From TMED14 sp964475135 (GTDB taxonomy: Bacteria > Bacteroidota > Bacteroidia > Flavobacteriales > Schleiferiaceae), in NCBI GenBank assembly GCA_964475135.1, contig CAYYWL010000025.1, forward strand, positions 1 through 22,554: a stretch of DNA of 22,554 nt, in the 5' to 3' direction. This document shows, one piece after another, positions 1 to 7,177 of this stretch (position 1 is the stretch's first letter; every line of letters starts with the position of its first letter). The position numbers and the translations under genes were made by a program. The notes below the pieces were generated by a model. That model was given only the letters and a program-made list of their open reading frames with translations. It was not told the origin of the DNA and searched no databases.

Positions 1-14
1 CTCGGCTTTAAATG

Positions 15-39
15 AAAAAACCCAGGCCGTGGGCCTGGG
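15..39 (-). terminator. Rho-independent terminator downstream of the tRNA
   Basis: An 8-bp perfect stem (CCCAGGCC at 21-28, GGCCTGGG at 32-39) with a 3-base loop is followed on the minus strand by six T residues (A-run at 15-20 on the plus strand). It lies 14 bases past the tRNA 3' end in the direction of tRNA transcription, so it most likely ends the tRNA transcript. Confidence 0.85.
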
Positions 40-52
40 TTGGTGTTCCGAG

Positions 53-126
53 TAGCGAAGGGGGGAATCGAACCCCCGACCTCAGGGTTATGAATCCTGC
101 GCTCTAACCATCTGAGCTACCTCGCC
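53..126 (-). tRNA. tRNA-Met (anticodon CAT), elongator type
   Basis: Read on the minus strand the sequence folds as a full cloverleaf. The 7-bp acceptor stem (GGCGAGG with CTTCGCT) includes G-U pairs at 1-72 and 6-67. The D arm is GCTC/GAGC. The anticodon stem-loop is CAGGA-TTCATAA-CCCTG with anticodon CAT and an A-C mismatch at the loop-proximal pair. The T arm is GGGGG-TTCGATT-CCCCC. CCA is not encoded: discriminator A is followed by CTC. The anticodon stem lacks the three G-C pairs of initiator tRNA, so this is an elongator. A CAT anticodon could also belong to tRNA-Ile2 after lysidine modification, which cannot be excluded from sequence alone, but the acceptor and anticodon arms resemble Bacteroidetes elongator tRNA-Met. 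Confidence 0.92.
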
Positions 127-137
127 GGAATGGGCGG

Positions 138-169
138 CAAAAGTAGGGTAGAAGTAGGGATTCCGCAAA
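138..169 (-). promoter_or_regulatory. Bacteroidetes-type promoter of the tRNA gene
   Basis: On the minus strand TTTG (complement of 166-169) is followed after 20 bases by TACTTTTG (complement of 138-145). This fits the Bacteroidetes sigma-A consensus, -33 TTTG and -7 TAnnTTTG. The -7 box ends 11 bases before the mature tRNA 5' end, giving a short precursor leader. It is one of the two best promoter matches in the window. Confidence 0.75.
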
Positions 170-174
170 AGGAA

Positions 175-936
175 CTACAAATAGTACGCGAAGGTGAAGG
201 CAGGTAAGGTGAAGCGCTTCCAAACGCGGGTGAGGTTGACGTAATCGTAAATTGGATCACCCATTAAGTTTGGGTCCTGAGTGTCTACTTCGCCGTCATT
301 ATTGGTATCATAGCCAAGAAGTGTCCAATCGTAATCAGGGTAGGTCGCGTTGAGAAAGCCCACGTTAAAGTACGACTTACTGCGGCGGCTGTAGATTCGA
401 ATGGCCGGAAGGATGGCCGTGACTTCCTCAGAGGTGAAGTGCCACACTTCAGCGGTGAAGCCAAAGCGTGAGCCAAAGGCACGGTATCCGCTGGCGTTGT
501 AGGCGATTCCGGAATTAATGTCGAGTAGGTCTTCGCCTCCGAAATTAAGGTATCCCACGCCTGCCGAGAGGTTTGACGAGGGGGTGCCGTAGGTTCCGAC
601 CGCGAAGGGAAGGGCAAAATGGCCGTTGCCCGTGATTGGGACACCTGCCAAGGCCCCAATTTTGGCGTGGAATTGGGGCGCAAGTTCGATGCCGTAGGAA
701 GCGGTCCCGTAGACGCCGAGAAATAGGGGAGTTCCGATACCGGCTGAGAAGTGGTCAGTGATTCCAATTTGAAAGTCGACCAGTGGGCCAACGACGTTGA
801 GGTAGGCGCTGTCCTTGGGGATGCTGAATCCGCTGGGTGCAAAGGCATAGCGGCTCGCGTGGGCATCGCGATCATCTTGGGCGTAGGCCGACGGCACGAT
901 CAGAATCAGGGCCAGGAGGAGTGGAATGGTTTTCAT
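175..936 (-). CDS. Predicted secreted outer-membrane beta-barrel protein with an EF-hand/dockerin-like loop
   Basis: A 253-residue protein I cannot assign to a named family. It starts with a clear signal peptide (MKTIPLLLALILIVPSAYA, probable cleavage after residue 19). The rest consists of alternating polar and aromatic or glycine-rich segments (for example FSAGIGTPLFLGVYGTASYG and LSAGVGYLNFGG) and ends in FTFAYYL, a pattern seen in outer-membrane beta-barrels. Residues 210-221 read DTNNDGEVDTQD, with acidic or Asn residues at positions 1, 3, 5, 9 and 12 as in calcium-binding EF-hand or dockerin loops; in a barrel this would probably sit in an extracellular loop near the last strands. The ATG at 934-936 is chosen because the signal peptide begins there. 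It runs toward the tRNA, which has its own promoter. Function is unknown; a porin-like or structural envelope role is inference only. Confidence 0.8.
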   Translation of the reverse strand: MKTIPLLLALILIVPSAYAQDDRDAHASRYAFAPSGFSIPKDSAYLNVVGPLVDFQIGITDHFSAGIGTPLFLGVYGTASYGIELAPQFHAKIGALAGVPITGNGHFALPFAVGTYGTPSSNLSAGVGYLNFGGEDLLDINSGIAYNASGYRAFGSRFGFTAEVWHFTSEEVTAILPAIRIYSRRSKSYFNVGFLNATYPDYDWTLLGYDTNNDGEVDTQDPNLMGDPIYDYVNLTRVWKRFTLPAFTFAYYL

Positions 937-969
937 GTACTAAAGGTCGGCAATCGGCGCTAGGTAAAT

Positions 970-985
970 ACTGATTTAAATCAGT
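970..985. repeat. 16-bp perfect palindrome between divergent genes
   Basis: ACTGATTTAAATCAGT reads identically on both strands. It lies in the 125-bp spacer between the divergently transcribed barrel gene (start 936) and the START-like gene (start 1062), about 33 bases upstream of the barrel start codon. That is a position where a dimeric repressor or activator could control one or both genes. No regulator gene is adjacent, so the role is inferred from symmetry and position. Confidence 0.5.
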
Positions 986-1007
986 TCTAAATACGGCATG
1001 AAATTTT

Positions 1008-1038
1008 CTTGCCCAATTGGGCCGAGAGGTTATATTGC
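1008..1038 (+). promoter_or_regulatory. Possible promoter of the START-like/PAP2/fabG operon
   Basis: CTTG at 1008-1011 is followed after 19 bases by TATATTGC at 1031-1038, an imperfect match to TTTG-N19-TAnnTTTG with two mismatches in the -7 box. It lies 23 bases before the chosen ATG at 1062, a usual distance in this window. The match is weak and the call rests partly on position. Confidence 0.35.
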
Positions 1039-1061
1039 AGCTCCAACCCAAGAATTCCGAG

Positions 1062-1448
1062 ATGTCTGATCGCGTTCCGCTAGTTATCGAGTTTCCAGTG
1101 CGTTGCTCTGCAGCGATGCTGTACTCATTTTTAAGCACCCCGAGCGGATTGTCAGAGTGGTTCTGCGACGACGTGAATTCGCGCGGCGACACCTACCGCT
1201 TTTTTTGGGGCGATTCCGAAGAGGTGGCCACGGTCGTTCGCAAAAAGACGAACTACTTCATTCAGTACAAATGGGAGCACGACGACAGCGACAACCGCTT
1301 CTCGTTTGAATTCCGTATTGACGTAGATGATTTAACGGGGGACGGACTGCTCACTGTGACCGACTACGTCGAACCCGACGAAGAATCTGAAATGAAGTCG
1401 TTATGGCAGAGCCAAATCCACACCCTGCTCCGGACCATAGGGTCCTAA
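1062..1448 (+). CDS. START-like domain protein (Bacteroidetes AHSA1/SRPBCC-type family)
   Basis: A 128-residue protein resembling the small START-like proteins widespread in Bacteroidetes: an early strand (VPLVIEFPVRCS), then helix and loop with the characteristic STPSGLSEWF around residues 25-34 and VNSRGDTYRFFW after it. The helix-grip fold of this superfamily binds hydrophobic ligands in a deep pocket; the ligand of this member is not known. The ATG at 1062 (MSDRVPL) is preferred over an in-frame ATG at 1017 because homologues I recall begin with a similar MSD-type sequence and the candidate promoter lies between the two. The next gene starts inside its 3' end, so the two are probably co-translated. 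Grouping with a PAP2 phosphatase and fabG hints at a lipid-related role, by context only. Confidence 0.85.
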   Translation: MSDRVPLVIEFPVRCSAAMLYSFLSTPSGLSEWFCDDVNSRGDTYRFFWGDSEEVATVVRKKTNYFIQYKWEHDDSDNRFSFEFRIDVDDLTGDGLLTVTDYVEPDEESEMKSLWQSQIHTLLRTIGS

Positions 1449-2035
1449 GCACGCGCGCTGCGCTTACCCTTTTTGCGGCTGCTTCGTGCGCACTGGTTTT
1501 TTGGACGTGGTCGATGGGCAGCCACGAATTTCAAAGATCACTCGACCAATTTCCGTGGTTTGAGCTCATGCACGGGGTGACAGCCCTTGGAGACGGTGGA
1601 TTTGCACTTGTGATTGTGCTCTGGCTTGCCCTGCGCGGAAGCAATCGTGCTGAGTGGACCGTGTTTGCGGTGGGTTTCGCGGCGGCAGCCCTGATTCCCC
1701 AAGTCGGCAAAAACTTTATTTGGCCCGACGCGATGCGTCCGTATGCAGCGGTTCAGGGTGTGCGGTTGTCGCAGCTGCTCGATCCGGCCTTATACAAATC
1801 GTTTCCATCGGGACACAGCTCAGTCGGAGCCTTTTTTGCACTCTTTTTGGCGTACCGAAAGCCCTCGTGGCGTTGGCTGTACCTCGTGCTTGGAATTGCC
1901 GTAGGCGTTAGCCGTCTGGCGCTGCACTTTCACTGGACCGAAGATGTGGTTGCGGGTTGGGCTGTGGGACTTTGTGCGGCGTGGCTTGCCGAACGTACCT
2001 TGGGCCCCAAACTAGACACACATGGGACTACTTGA
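1403..2035 (+). CDS. PAP2-family membrane phosphatase
   Basis: A 210-residue integral membrane protein with the three PAP2 phosphatase motifs: a variant first motif with K103 and R112-P113 (KNFIWPDAMRP, two residues longer than the usual K-x6-RP), FPSGHSS with PSGH at 135-138, and SR-x5-H-x3-D at 170-181 (catalytic H177 and D181). About five or six hydrophobic segments surround these. Family members dephosphorylate lipid phosphates such as phosphatidate or undecaprenyl pyrophosphate; the substrate here is unknown. The ATG at 1403 overlaps the upstream gene by 46 bases. I keep it because the next in-frame Met (residue 38) would remove the first membrane segment and no GTG or TTG lies between. 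Its last 14 bases overlap the start of fabG. Confidence 0.88.
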   Translation: MAEPNPHPAPDHRVLSTRAALTLFAAASCALVFWTWSMGSHEFQRSLDQFPWFELMHGVTALGDGGFALVIVLWLALRGSNRAEWTVFAVGFAAAALIPQVGKNFIWPDAMRPYAAVQGVRLSQLLDPALYKSFPSGHSSVGAFFALFLAYRKPSWRWLYLVLGIAVGVSRLALHFHWTEDVVAGWAVGLCAAWLAERTLGPKLDTHGTT

Positions 2036-2765
2036 CGGTAAAGTCGCCCTCATTACGGGCGCATCCAAAGGAATTGGCAAGGCCATCGCCGAGCGCTTTG
2101 CGCAAGAGGGCGCAAAAGTTGCCTTTACGTACTTGAGCAGCGTCGAGCGCGGCCAAGCGCTTGAAGCTGAACTCAGCCAGTACGGCGAGGCCGTTGGATT
2201 CCGCAGTGACGCCTCGAGCGGCGAGCAAGCTGAAAAGCTCATCGAAGACGTCGTTGCGCGCTTTGGCCACATTGACGTGGTCGTGAACAACGCTGGAATC
2301 ACCCGCGACACCCTTCTTCTGCGCATGAGCGAAGAGGATTTTGACCAAGTGATTTCAACCAACCTGAAGTCGGTCTTTAACACGACCAAGCACGTGCAGC
2401 GCTACTTCCTCAAGCAGCGATCGGGCAGCATCATCAACATTTCGAGCATTGTTGGAATCAAAGGCAATGCCGGCCAGTCGAACTACGCCGCTTCGAAGGC
2501 GGGCATCATCGGCTTCACCAAGTCGGTGGCGCTTGAGCTGGGTTCACGCGGAGTTCGCTGCAACGCCATTGCTCCAGGCTTCATTGAAACTGAAATGACC
2601 GGCGTACTTGACGAGAAAGTGGTGCAATCATGGCGCGACGCTATTCCGTTGAAGCGCGGTGGCCAGCCCGTAGATGTGGCCAACGCCTGCGTCTTTTTGG
2701 CCAGCGACCTTTCGTCGTACATCAGCGGCCAGGTGCTTCAAGTTGACGGCGGTCTCTTAACCTGA
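2022..2765 (+). CDS. fabG: 3-oxoacyl-[acyl-carrier-protein] reductase
   Basis: A 247-residue classical short-chain dehydrogenase that catalyses NADPH-dependent reduction of beta-ketoacyl-ACP in fatty-acid elongation, in the cytoplasm. The cofactor motif TGASKGIG lies at 12-19, NNAG at 89-92, and the catalytic tetrad Asn114-Ser142-Tyr155-Lys159 is intact (NISS, then YAASK). The C-terminus SGQVLQVDGGLLT matches FabG. Length and sequence fit FabG better than other SDRs, although other short-chain reductases can look similar. The start overlaps the PAP2 stop region by 14 bases, suggesting translational coupling, and a strong terminator follows. The usual fab partners (acpP, fabF, fabD) are not adjacent. 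Confidence 0.9.
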   Translation: MGLLDGKVALITGASKGIGKAIAERFAQEGAKVAFTYLSSVERGQALEAELSQYGEAVGFRSDASSGEQAEKLIEDVVARFGHIDVVVNNAGITRDTLLLRMSEEDFDQVISTNLKSVFNTTKHVQRYFLKQRSGSIINISSIVGIKGNAGQSNYAASKAGIIGFTKSVALELGSRGVRCNAIAPGFIETEMTGVLDEKVVQSWRDAIPLKRGGQPVDVANACVFLASDLSSYISGQVLQVDGGLLT

Positions 2766-2788
2766 TTTTCGTGAATAACTTCATGCGG

Positions 2789-2814
2789 AACCCGCCTCAC
2801 AGGCGGGTTTTTTC
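2789..2814 (+). terminator. Rho-independent terminator after fabG
   Basis: A perfect 9-bp stem (AACCCGCCT 2789-2797, AGGCGGGTT 2801-2809) with loop CAC is followed by TTTTTC. It closes the START-like/PAP2/fabG operon 24 bases after the fabG stop. Confidence 0.92.
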
Positions 2815-2828
2815 TTTTGGGGCCTCCG

Positions 2829-2836
2829 TATCTTCG
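2829..2836 (+). promoter_or_regulatory. Candidate -7 box of the S46 peptidase gene
   Basis: TATCTTCG is one mismatch from TAnnTTTG. It sits 5 bases before the ATG at 2842 and just after the fabG terminator, leaving almost no room for a leader. I see no convincing TTTG at the right spacing; its place would fall inside the terminator hairpin. Confidence 0.4.
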
Positions 2837-2841
2837 GGTTT

Positions 2842-4893
2842 ATGAAGAATATGCTTTTGGCGGCCATCGGGGTCGTTGCACTCGGATCCACCTCGATGTG
2901 GGCGCAAGGAATGTGGTTTCCGCACGAAGTCGCGGGACGCAAGGCCGACATGAAGGCAGTGGGGATGAAGATGAAGCCCACAGCGATCTACAGTCCTGAA
3001 GGCGGTGGCCTCAACGAATCGGTGGTGCACTTTGGCGGATTCTGTACCGGCGAGGTGATTTCGTCAAAGGGATTGGTGCTCACCAACCACCACTGCGGGT
3101 ACGACGCGATCCAATCGCACTCAAGCATTGATGACAACCTGCTCGAGCACGGATTCTGGGCTTCGTCCTACGCCGAAGAGAAGCCCAACCCCGGGCTCTT
3201 TGTGGACTTTGTGATTCGTACCGAAGACGTGACGCTCGCCGTTCAGTCGCTCATCGCCAAGGGTCAAGAGCCCGGCGAGGCCATGAAGGCCGTTGCTGCG
3301 GCCCAGCCCAAACCTGATGCGTCGTGGATTCACAGCGTAAAGCCCATTTTTGCCGGAAACCGCTACGTGCTATCCAGCGCCCGACGCTACCCCGACGTGC
3401 GCCTAGTTGGTGCGCCACCGAGTGCAGTGGGCAAGTACGGATCCGACACCGACAACTGGGTGTGGCCGCGCCATACGGGTGATTTTTCATTGTTTCGCGT
3501 CTACACGGCGCCCGACGGAAGTCCGGCGGAATACAGCACCAGCAATATCCCGATGAATGTCGCCAAGCCTTTGGCAATTAGTCTGCGCGGAGTTGAAGAG
3601 GGCGACTTTACATTAATTTACGGATTCCCGGGGCGCACCGACAGCTACATGCCCGTTTCAGAGGTGCAGCAGCAGCTTAAGACAATGCTTCCAACCCGTG
3701 TGGCGATGCGCCACGAGGTCCTCCGTACGTGGGATTCCGCCATGCGTGTCGATCCTGTGGTCAAAATCCAGTACGCGTCGAAGTACGCCAGTGTCGCCAA
3801 CGGTTGGAAAAAGTGGATTGGCCAAATAGAGGGTATGGCCGAGGTTTCAGGCGTTGATACGCTTGCCGCCCGCGAGGCGCGCGTTGCGGCCTTTTCGCCC
3901 GAAGGAAGGGCCGTGGTCGAGCGCTTTGGTGAACAAAACGAGGCGCTGATGCAGTCTCGATGGACGGCGTTGTACTACCAAGAGTTGATTCCGCGCTGGG
4001 AACTTGCCACATGGAGCAGACTGACCTCAGCCTATCTGAAGGCAGTGGCAATGGGGGACAACCTTGAAAAACCGAGAGCGGCCCTTCGCGAGCTCTACAA
4101 AGATTGGAACCCAGAACTTGACCGCCGCGCCGCGCAGCGGTTGATCGCCGCATGGAATGCGAACTCAGAGGTGGGTCATGCGGAATCCGACCTGTGGTCG
4201 TTTACGAATCCCAAAGTTTCTGGCTCGGTACCGGCACTGCCTGCCGAGGGGGCGTCGTGGGATGCTTTTGATGCCGCAGCCAAGTCGCACCCCGCATTGG
4301 GCCTTAGCGCAAGCCTTCGCGAGGAATACGCGGCATTGATGGGCGAACTCTCGGCCGCAGAGACCGAGTACCAATCGGGCATGAAGGACTGGTTGGCCGT
4401 GCAACTTGCCTACGCCGCGTCCGCAAAAAAGCAGATCGCTGCCGATGCCAATTCCACGCTCCGAGTGGCCTACGGTCGCGCTGGAGGTTTTTCGCCTGCC
4501 GACGGCATGCGCTACACGACCCACACGACCGCCGACGGAGTGCAGGCCAAGTACCGCCCCGGCGACTACGAGTTTGACCTGCCAGCAGCCTATCGCGCGA
4601 AGCTCGAAGCCAAGGACTACGGCCCGTATACGCTCGCCAACGGAGAGCTGCCTGTTTGCTTTTTAGCCGCGAACCATACTTCGGGCGGAAACTCGGGAAG
4701 CCCGGCGTTCAATGCACGTGGTGAGCTGATCGGGCTCAACTTTGACCGCGTATGGGAGGGGACCATGAGTGACTTCTACTTCACTCCCCAGCGCTGCCGC
4801 AATATCATGGTGGACATTCGCTATGTGCTTTGGGTCGTGGACCGCTACGCGGGTGCTGATCGCCTCATTCAAGAGATGAACATCGTCCGTTAA
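2842..4893 (+). CDS. S46-family dipeptidyl peptidase, DPP11 (Asp/Glu-specific) type
   Basis: A 683-residue secreted serine exopeptidase that removes dipeptides from oligopeptide N-termini, normally in the periplasm. The signal peptide is MKNMLLAAIGVVALGSTSMWA. The chymotrypsin-fold triad is recognisable: His84 in LTNHHCGYDAI, Asp214 in WPRHTGDFSLFR, Ser620 in GGNSGSPAF. Arg636 in LNFDRVWEGTMSD occupies the position where DPP11 enzymes carry the Arg that selects acidic P1 residues and DPP7 enzymes carry Gly, so Asp/Glu preference is inferred. The C-terminal VDIRYVLWVVDRYAGADRL is family-typical. It is somewhat shorter than the roughly 710-720 residues of characterised members, with all catalytic blocks present. 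It supports peptide-based nutrition. It stands alone between the fabG terminator and sucD. Confidence 0.93.
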   Translation: MKNMLLAAIGVVALGSTSMWAQGMWFPHEVAGRKADMKAVGMKMKPTAIYSPEGGGLNESVVHFGGFCTGEVISSKGLVLTNHHCGYDAIQSHSSIDDNLLEHGFWASSYAEEKPNPGLFVDFVIRTEDVTLAVQSLIAKGQEPGEAMKAVAAAQPKPDASWIHSVKPIFAGNRYVLSSARRYPDVRLVGAPPSAVGKYGSDTDNWVWPRHTGDFSLFRVYTAPDGSPAEYSTSNIPMNVAKPLAISLRGVEEGDFTLIYGFPGRTDSYMPVSEVQQQLKTMLPTRVAMRHEVLRTWDSAMRVDPVVKIQYASKYASVANGWKKWIGQIEGMAEVSGVDTLAAREARVAAFSPEGRAVVERFGEQNEALMQSRWTALYYQELIPRWELATWSRLTSAYLKAVAMGDNLEKPRAALRELYKDWNPELDRRAAQRLIAAWNANSEVGHAESDLWSFTNPKVSGSVPALPAEGASWDAFDAAAKSHPALGLSASLREEYAALMGELSAAETEYQSGMKDWLAVQLAYAASAKKQIAADANSTLRVAYGRAGGFSPADGMRYTTHTTADGVQAKYRPGDYEFDLPAAYRAKLEAKDYGPYTLANGELPVCFLAANHTSGGNSGSPAFNARGELIGLNFDRVWEGTMSDFYFTPQRCRNIMVDIRYVLWVVDRYAGADRLIQEMNIVR

Positions 4894-4909
4894 ACCCGGC
4901 TTCGCGTCG

Positions 4910-4917
4910 TACTTTTG
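4910..4917 (+). promoter_or_regulatory. -7 promoter box of sucD
   Basis: TACTTTTG matches TAnnTTTG exactly and lies 33 bases before the sucD ATG, in the 57-base gap after the peptidase stop. It is identical to the -7 box of the tRNA promoter. A matching -33 TTTG is not evident. Confidence 0.55.
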
Positions 4918-4950
4918 CCGCGCAATTAACCGCTAATCCTTGAATCCGTC

Positions 4951-5832
4951 ATGAGCGTTCTGGTCAACAAGTCATCGAAAATTATCGTCCAAGGTTTCAC
5001 TGGTAAAGAGGGGAGCTTCCATGCCGAGCAAATGATCGCCTACGGCACGAACGTAGTCGGCGGAATTACGCCCGGAAAAGGTGGCCAATCGCACCTCGAT
5101 CGCCCCGTGTTCAACACCGTGAGCGATGCCGTAAAGATCACAGGTGCAGACGTTTCGATCATTTTTGTTCCGCCTGCATTTGCCGCTGATGGAATTATGG
5201 AAGCAGCGGACGCTGGAATCCAAGTTATCGTGTGCATCACCGAGGGCATTCCGGTTGCGGACATGATGAAGGCTAAGGCCTACGTCAAAGAGCGCGGAGT
5301 TCGCTTGATTGGCCCCAACTGCCCCGGCGTAATTACCGCCGACGAGGCCAAAGTGGGCATCATGCCCGGGTTTGTCTTCAAAAAAGGCAAAATTGGTATT
5401 GTTTCTAAGTCCGGAACCCTGACCTACGAAGCCGCCGACCAGCTTGTAAAGGCAGGTCTTGGCGTAACCACAGCGATTGGCATCGGAGGTGACCCCATCA
5501 TCGGTACGACAACTCGCGAGGCCGTTGAGCTGCTGATGAATGATCCCGAGACCGAGGGAATTGTCATGATTGGCGAAATCGGTGGCCAACTTGAGGCTGA
5601 AGCTGCACGCTGGATCAAGGCTGACGGAAACCGCAAGCCGGTTGTAGGGTTCATTGCCGGCGAAACGGCTCCCAAGGGCCGTACCATGGGCCACGCAGGT
5701 GCCATCGTAGGCGGTGCGGACGACACCGCTCAGGCGAAAAAAGCCATTCTTCGCGAGTGCGGCGTAGAGGTGGTGGATTCACCTGCTCACATCGGACCCC
5801 GCATGGCAGAACTCTTCGGAGTTAAAGCCTAA
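4951..5832 (+). CDS. sucD: Succinyl-CoA ligase [ADP/GDP-forming], alpha subunit
   Basis: A 293-residue CoA-binding subunit of succinyl-CoA synthetase, the TCA-cycle enzyme that converts succinyl-CoA to succinate with NDP phosphorylation, as a heteromer with SucC. An N-terminal Rossmann-like CoA-binding domain (IIVQGFTGKEGSFHAEQMI) is followed by the ligase domain. GPNCPGVI and the phosphorylated active-site His248 in MGHAGAIVGG are intact. Length matches E. coli SucD (about 289). sucC is not in the window, so the subunits are encoded apart, as is common in Bacteroidetes. The next gene begins 2 bases after the stop and is probably co-transcribed. Confidence 0.96.
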   Translation: MSVLVNKSSKIIVQGFTGKEGSFHAEQMIAYGTNVVGGITPGKGGQSHLDRPVFNTVSDAVKITGADVSIIFVPPAFAADGIMEAADAGIQVIVCITEGIPVADMMKAKAYVKERGVRLIGPNCPGVITADEAKVGIMPGFVFKKGKIGIVSKSGTLTYEAADQLVKAGLGVTTAIGIGGDPIIGTTTREAVELLMNDPETEGIVMIGEIGGQLEAEAARWIKADGNRKPVVGFIAGETAPKGRTMGHAGAIVGGADDTAQAKKAILRECGVEVVDSPAHIGPRMAELFGVKA

Positions 5833-5834
5833 CG

Positions 5835-6626
5835 ATGAATAGGGCGCAAGCCTACGGCGACGGCCTGTTTGAAACGATGCGCGTTTCAGGTGGCCGTGTT
5901 CTGAACCCCGAAGAGCACTACTTCAGACTGTTGGCTGGCATGCGCATTCTGCGCATGTCCATTCCTTCTCACTGGAATCCAGATGGATGGCTGGCAGACC
6001 TAAAAACCACAGAGCTTGACGCGGCACGCGACTACCGACTGCGCTTAAGCGTGTGGCGCAGTGGCGCTTTAGGTTATGCACCCGAAGCGCGTGCGTCGGT
6101 CGAGTGGGAGGTTACAGCCGTTTCTGTTGAGGGCACACTGTACCCCGTCCCCGTGCTTCGCCCTGAGCTCGGTCTCTTTCAAGACCACCGTAAAAGTGCG
6201 GGGATTCTCTCAAACGTGAAGACCAGCAGCGCCATACTCTACGTACTTGCCGCGGGGTTTGCCCGCGAGCAGCATGTGGACGAGGTGCTGATTCTCAATC
6301 ATGAAAACCAAGTCCTTGAGGCTTCGAAGTCCAATGTGATGCTCATTCAAGGTAACGAACTCATCACGCCGCCATTGAGTGCCGGCGCCTTGCGGGGCGT
6401 GATGCGCGAGGTAGTTCTAGGGCTTGCTCCACAGCTCGGATTGCAGGTGCGTGAAGAAGTATTTAGTCCCTTTGCACTGCAGAACGCCGATGAAGTTTGG
6501 CTCACAAATGCCATTCATGGGGTTGCTGCGGTCCAGAAGTTTCGCAAGACGGAATACGCTTCGACGCGCGCAGAGCAAATGCAGAAATTGGTTTTAGATC
6601 GAGCTCAAATTGCTCAATTCCAATAA
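5835..6626 (+). CDS. PLP-dependent class IV aminotransferase / aminodeoxychorismate lyase-like protein
   Basis: A 263-residue fold-type IV PLP enzyme. The expected PLP lysine is K129 in SNVKTSSAILYVLAA and the conserved glutamate is E162 in QVLEASKSNVML; the phosphate-binding region PPLSAGALRGVMRE follows. The family includes PabC (4-amino-4-deoxychorismate lyase, p-aminobenzoate for folate), branched-chain aminotransferases and D-amino-acid transaminases. The short length and Bacteroidetes pattern favour a PabC-like role, but the sequence does not settle it. It starts at ATG 5835, two bases after sucD, and its last 13 bases overlap the 3' end of algH on the other strand. Confidence 0.85.
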   Translation: MNRAQAYGDGLFETMRVSGGRVLNPEEHYFRLLAGMRILRMSIPSHWNPDGWLADLKTTELDAARDYRLRLSVWRSGALGYAPEARASVEWEVTAVSVEGTLYPVPVLRPELGLFQDHRKSAGILSNVKTSSAILYVLAAGFAREQHVDEVLILNHENQVLEASKSNVMLIQGNELITPPLSAGALRGVMREVVLGLAPQLGLQVREEVFSPFALQNADEVWLTNAIHGVAAVQKFRKTEYASTRAEQMQKLVLDRAQIAQFQ

Positions 6627-7156
6627 GGAATCTCGGGCGAATTAAGCCAAAGCTTTAAGTCGTCAGGCCAGCGCTGGGCCAATGTTCGGTAGGCGTCCTC
6701 AGCCTGCCACCATTCGGACTGAAGCACATCGTTGACCACAACCCAGCTACCTTCATCAAGCTCGGACCCCAGTTGGCCCTCTGCCCAGCCCGAATAGCCT
6801 GCCATGAACGCGATGTCGTCGGGCTGAAGCCACTCCGAGTCAATAGCCTCGCGCAGTGCGTCAAAATCACCGCCGAAGTAGATTCCGGGAAGCACTAGTT
6901 CGGAATTCGGAATAAGGTCCGGCCGACGGTGGAGGTAGTACAGCGAATCAGTGCTTACGGGGCCACCCAAATAGAGCGGCCATTCGGGCCAGTCCCCGCG
7001 AAGTGCCTGATCCAAGGTGTATTCGCTTAACTTGTTGACAATCAAGCCTACGCAAGAGTCGTTTCCTACGTGGGTCATCAGTACGAGTGAGCGACTGAAG
7101 TTTCCGTCCTCAAGAAGAGGGTGGGCCATTAAAAAAGATCCGGTTTCGGCCTGCAT
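6614..7156 (-). CDS. YqgE/AlgH family protein (UPF0301/DUF179)
   Basis: A 180-residue cytoplasmic protein with the family hallmarks: GSFLMAHPLLEDGNFSRSLVLM near the start, GLIVNKL, YLGGPVSTDSLYYLH in the middle, and FMAGYSGWAEGQLGSELDEG followed by W-V-V. The biochemical role of the family is unclear; the AlgH name comes from alginate regulation in Pseudomonas and should not be carried over. Start at ATG 7154-7156 (MQAETGSFL) agrees with homologues. It diverges from pdxH across only 21 bases, and its 3' end overlaps the convergent aminotransferase gene by 13 bases. Confidence 0.92.
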   Translation of the reverse strand: MQAETGSFLMAHPLLEDGNFSRSLVLMTHVGNDSCVGLIVNKLSEYTLDQALRGDWPEWPLYLGGPVSTDSLYYLHRRPDLIPNSELVLPGIYFGGDFDALREAIDSEWLQPDDIAFMAGYSGWAEGQLGSELDEGSWVVVNDVLQSEWWQAEDAYRTLAQRWPDDLKLWLNSPEIPYWN

Positions 7157-7177
7157 GCGAACTAATTTAGCACAATA

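Noticed and set aside
53..126. Initiator tRNA-fMet
   Set aside because: The anticodon stem lacks the three consecutive G-C pairs next to the loop, and the 1-72 position is G-U rather than the unpaired C-A typical of initiators.
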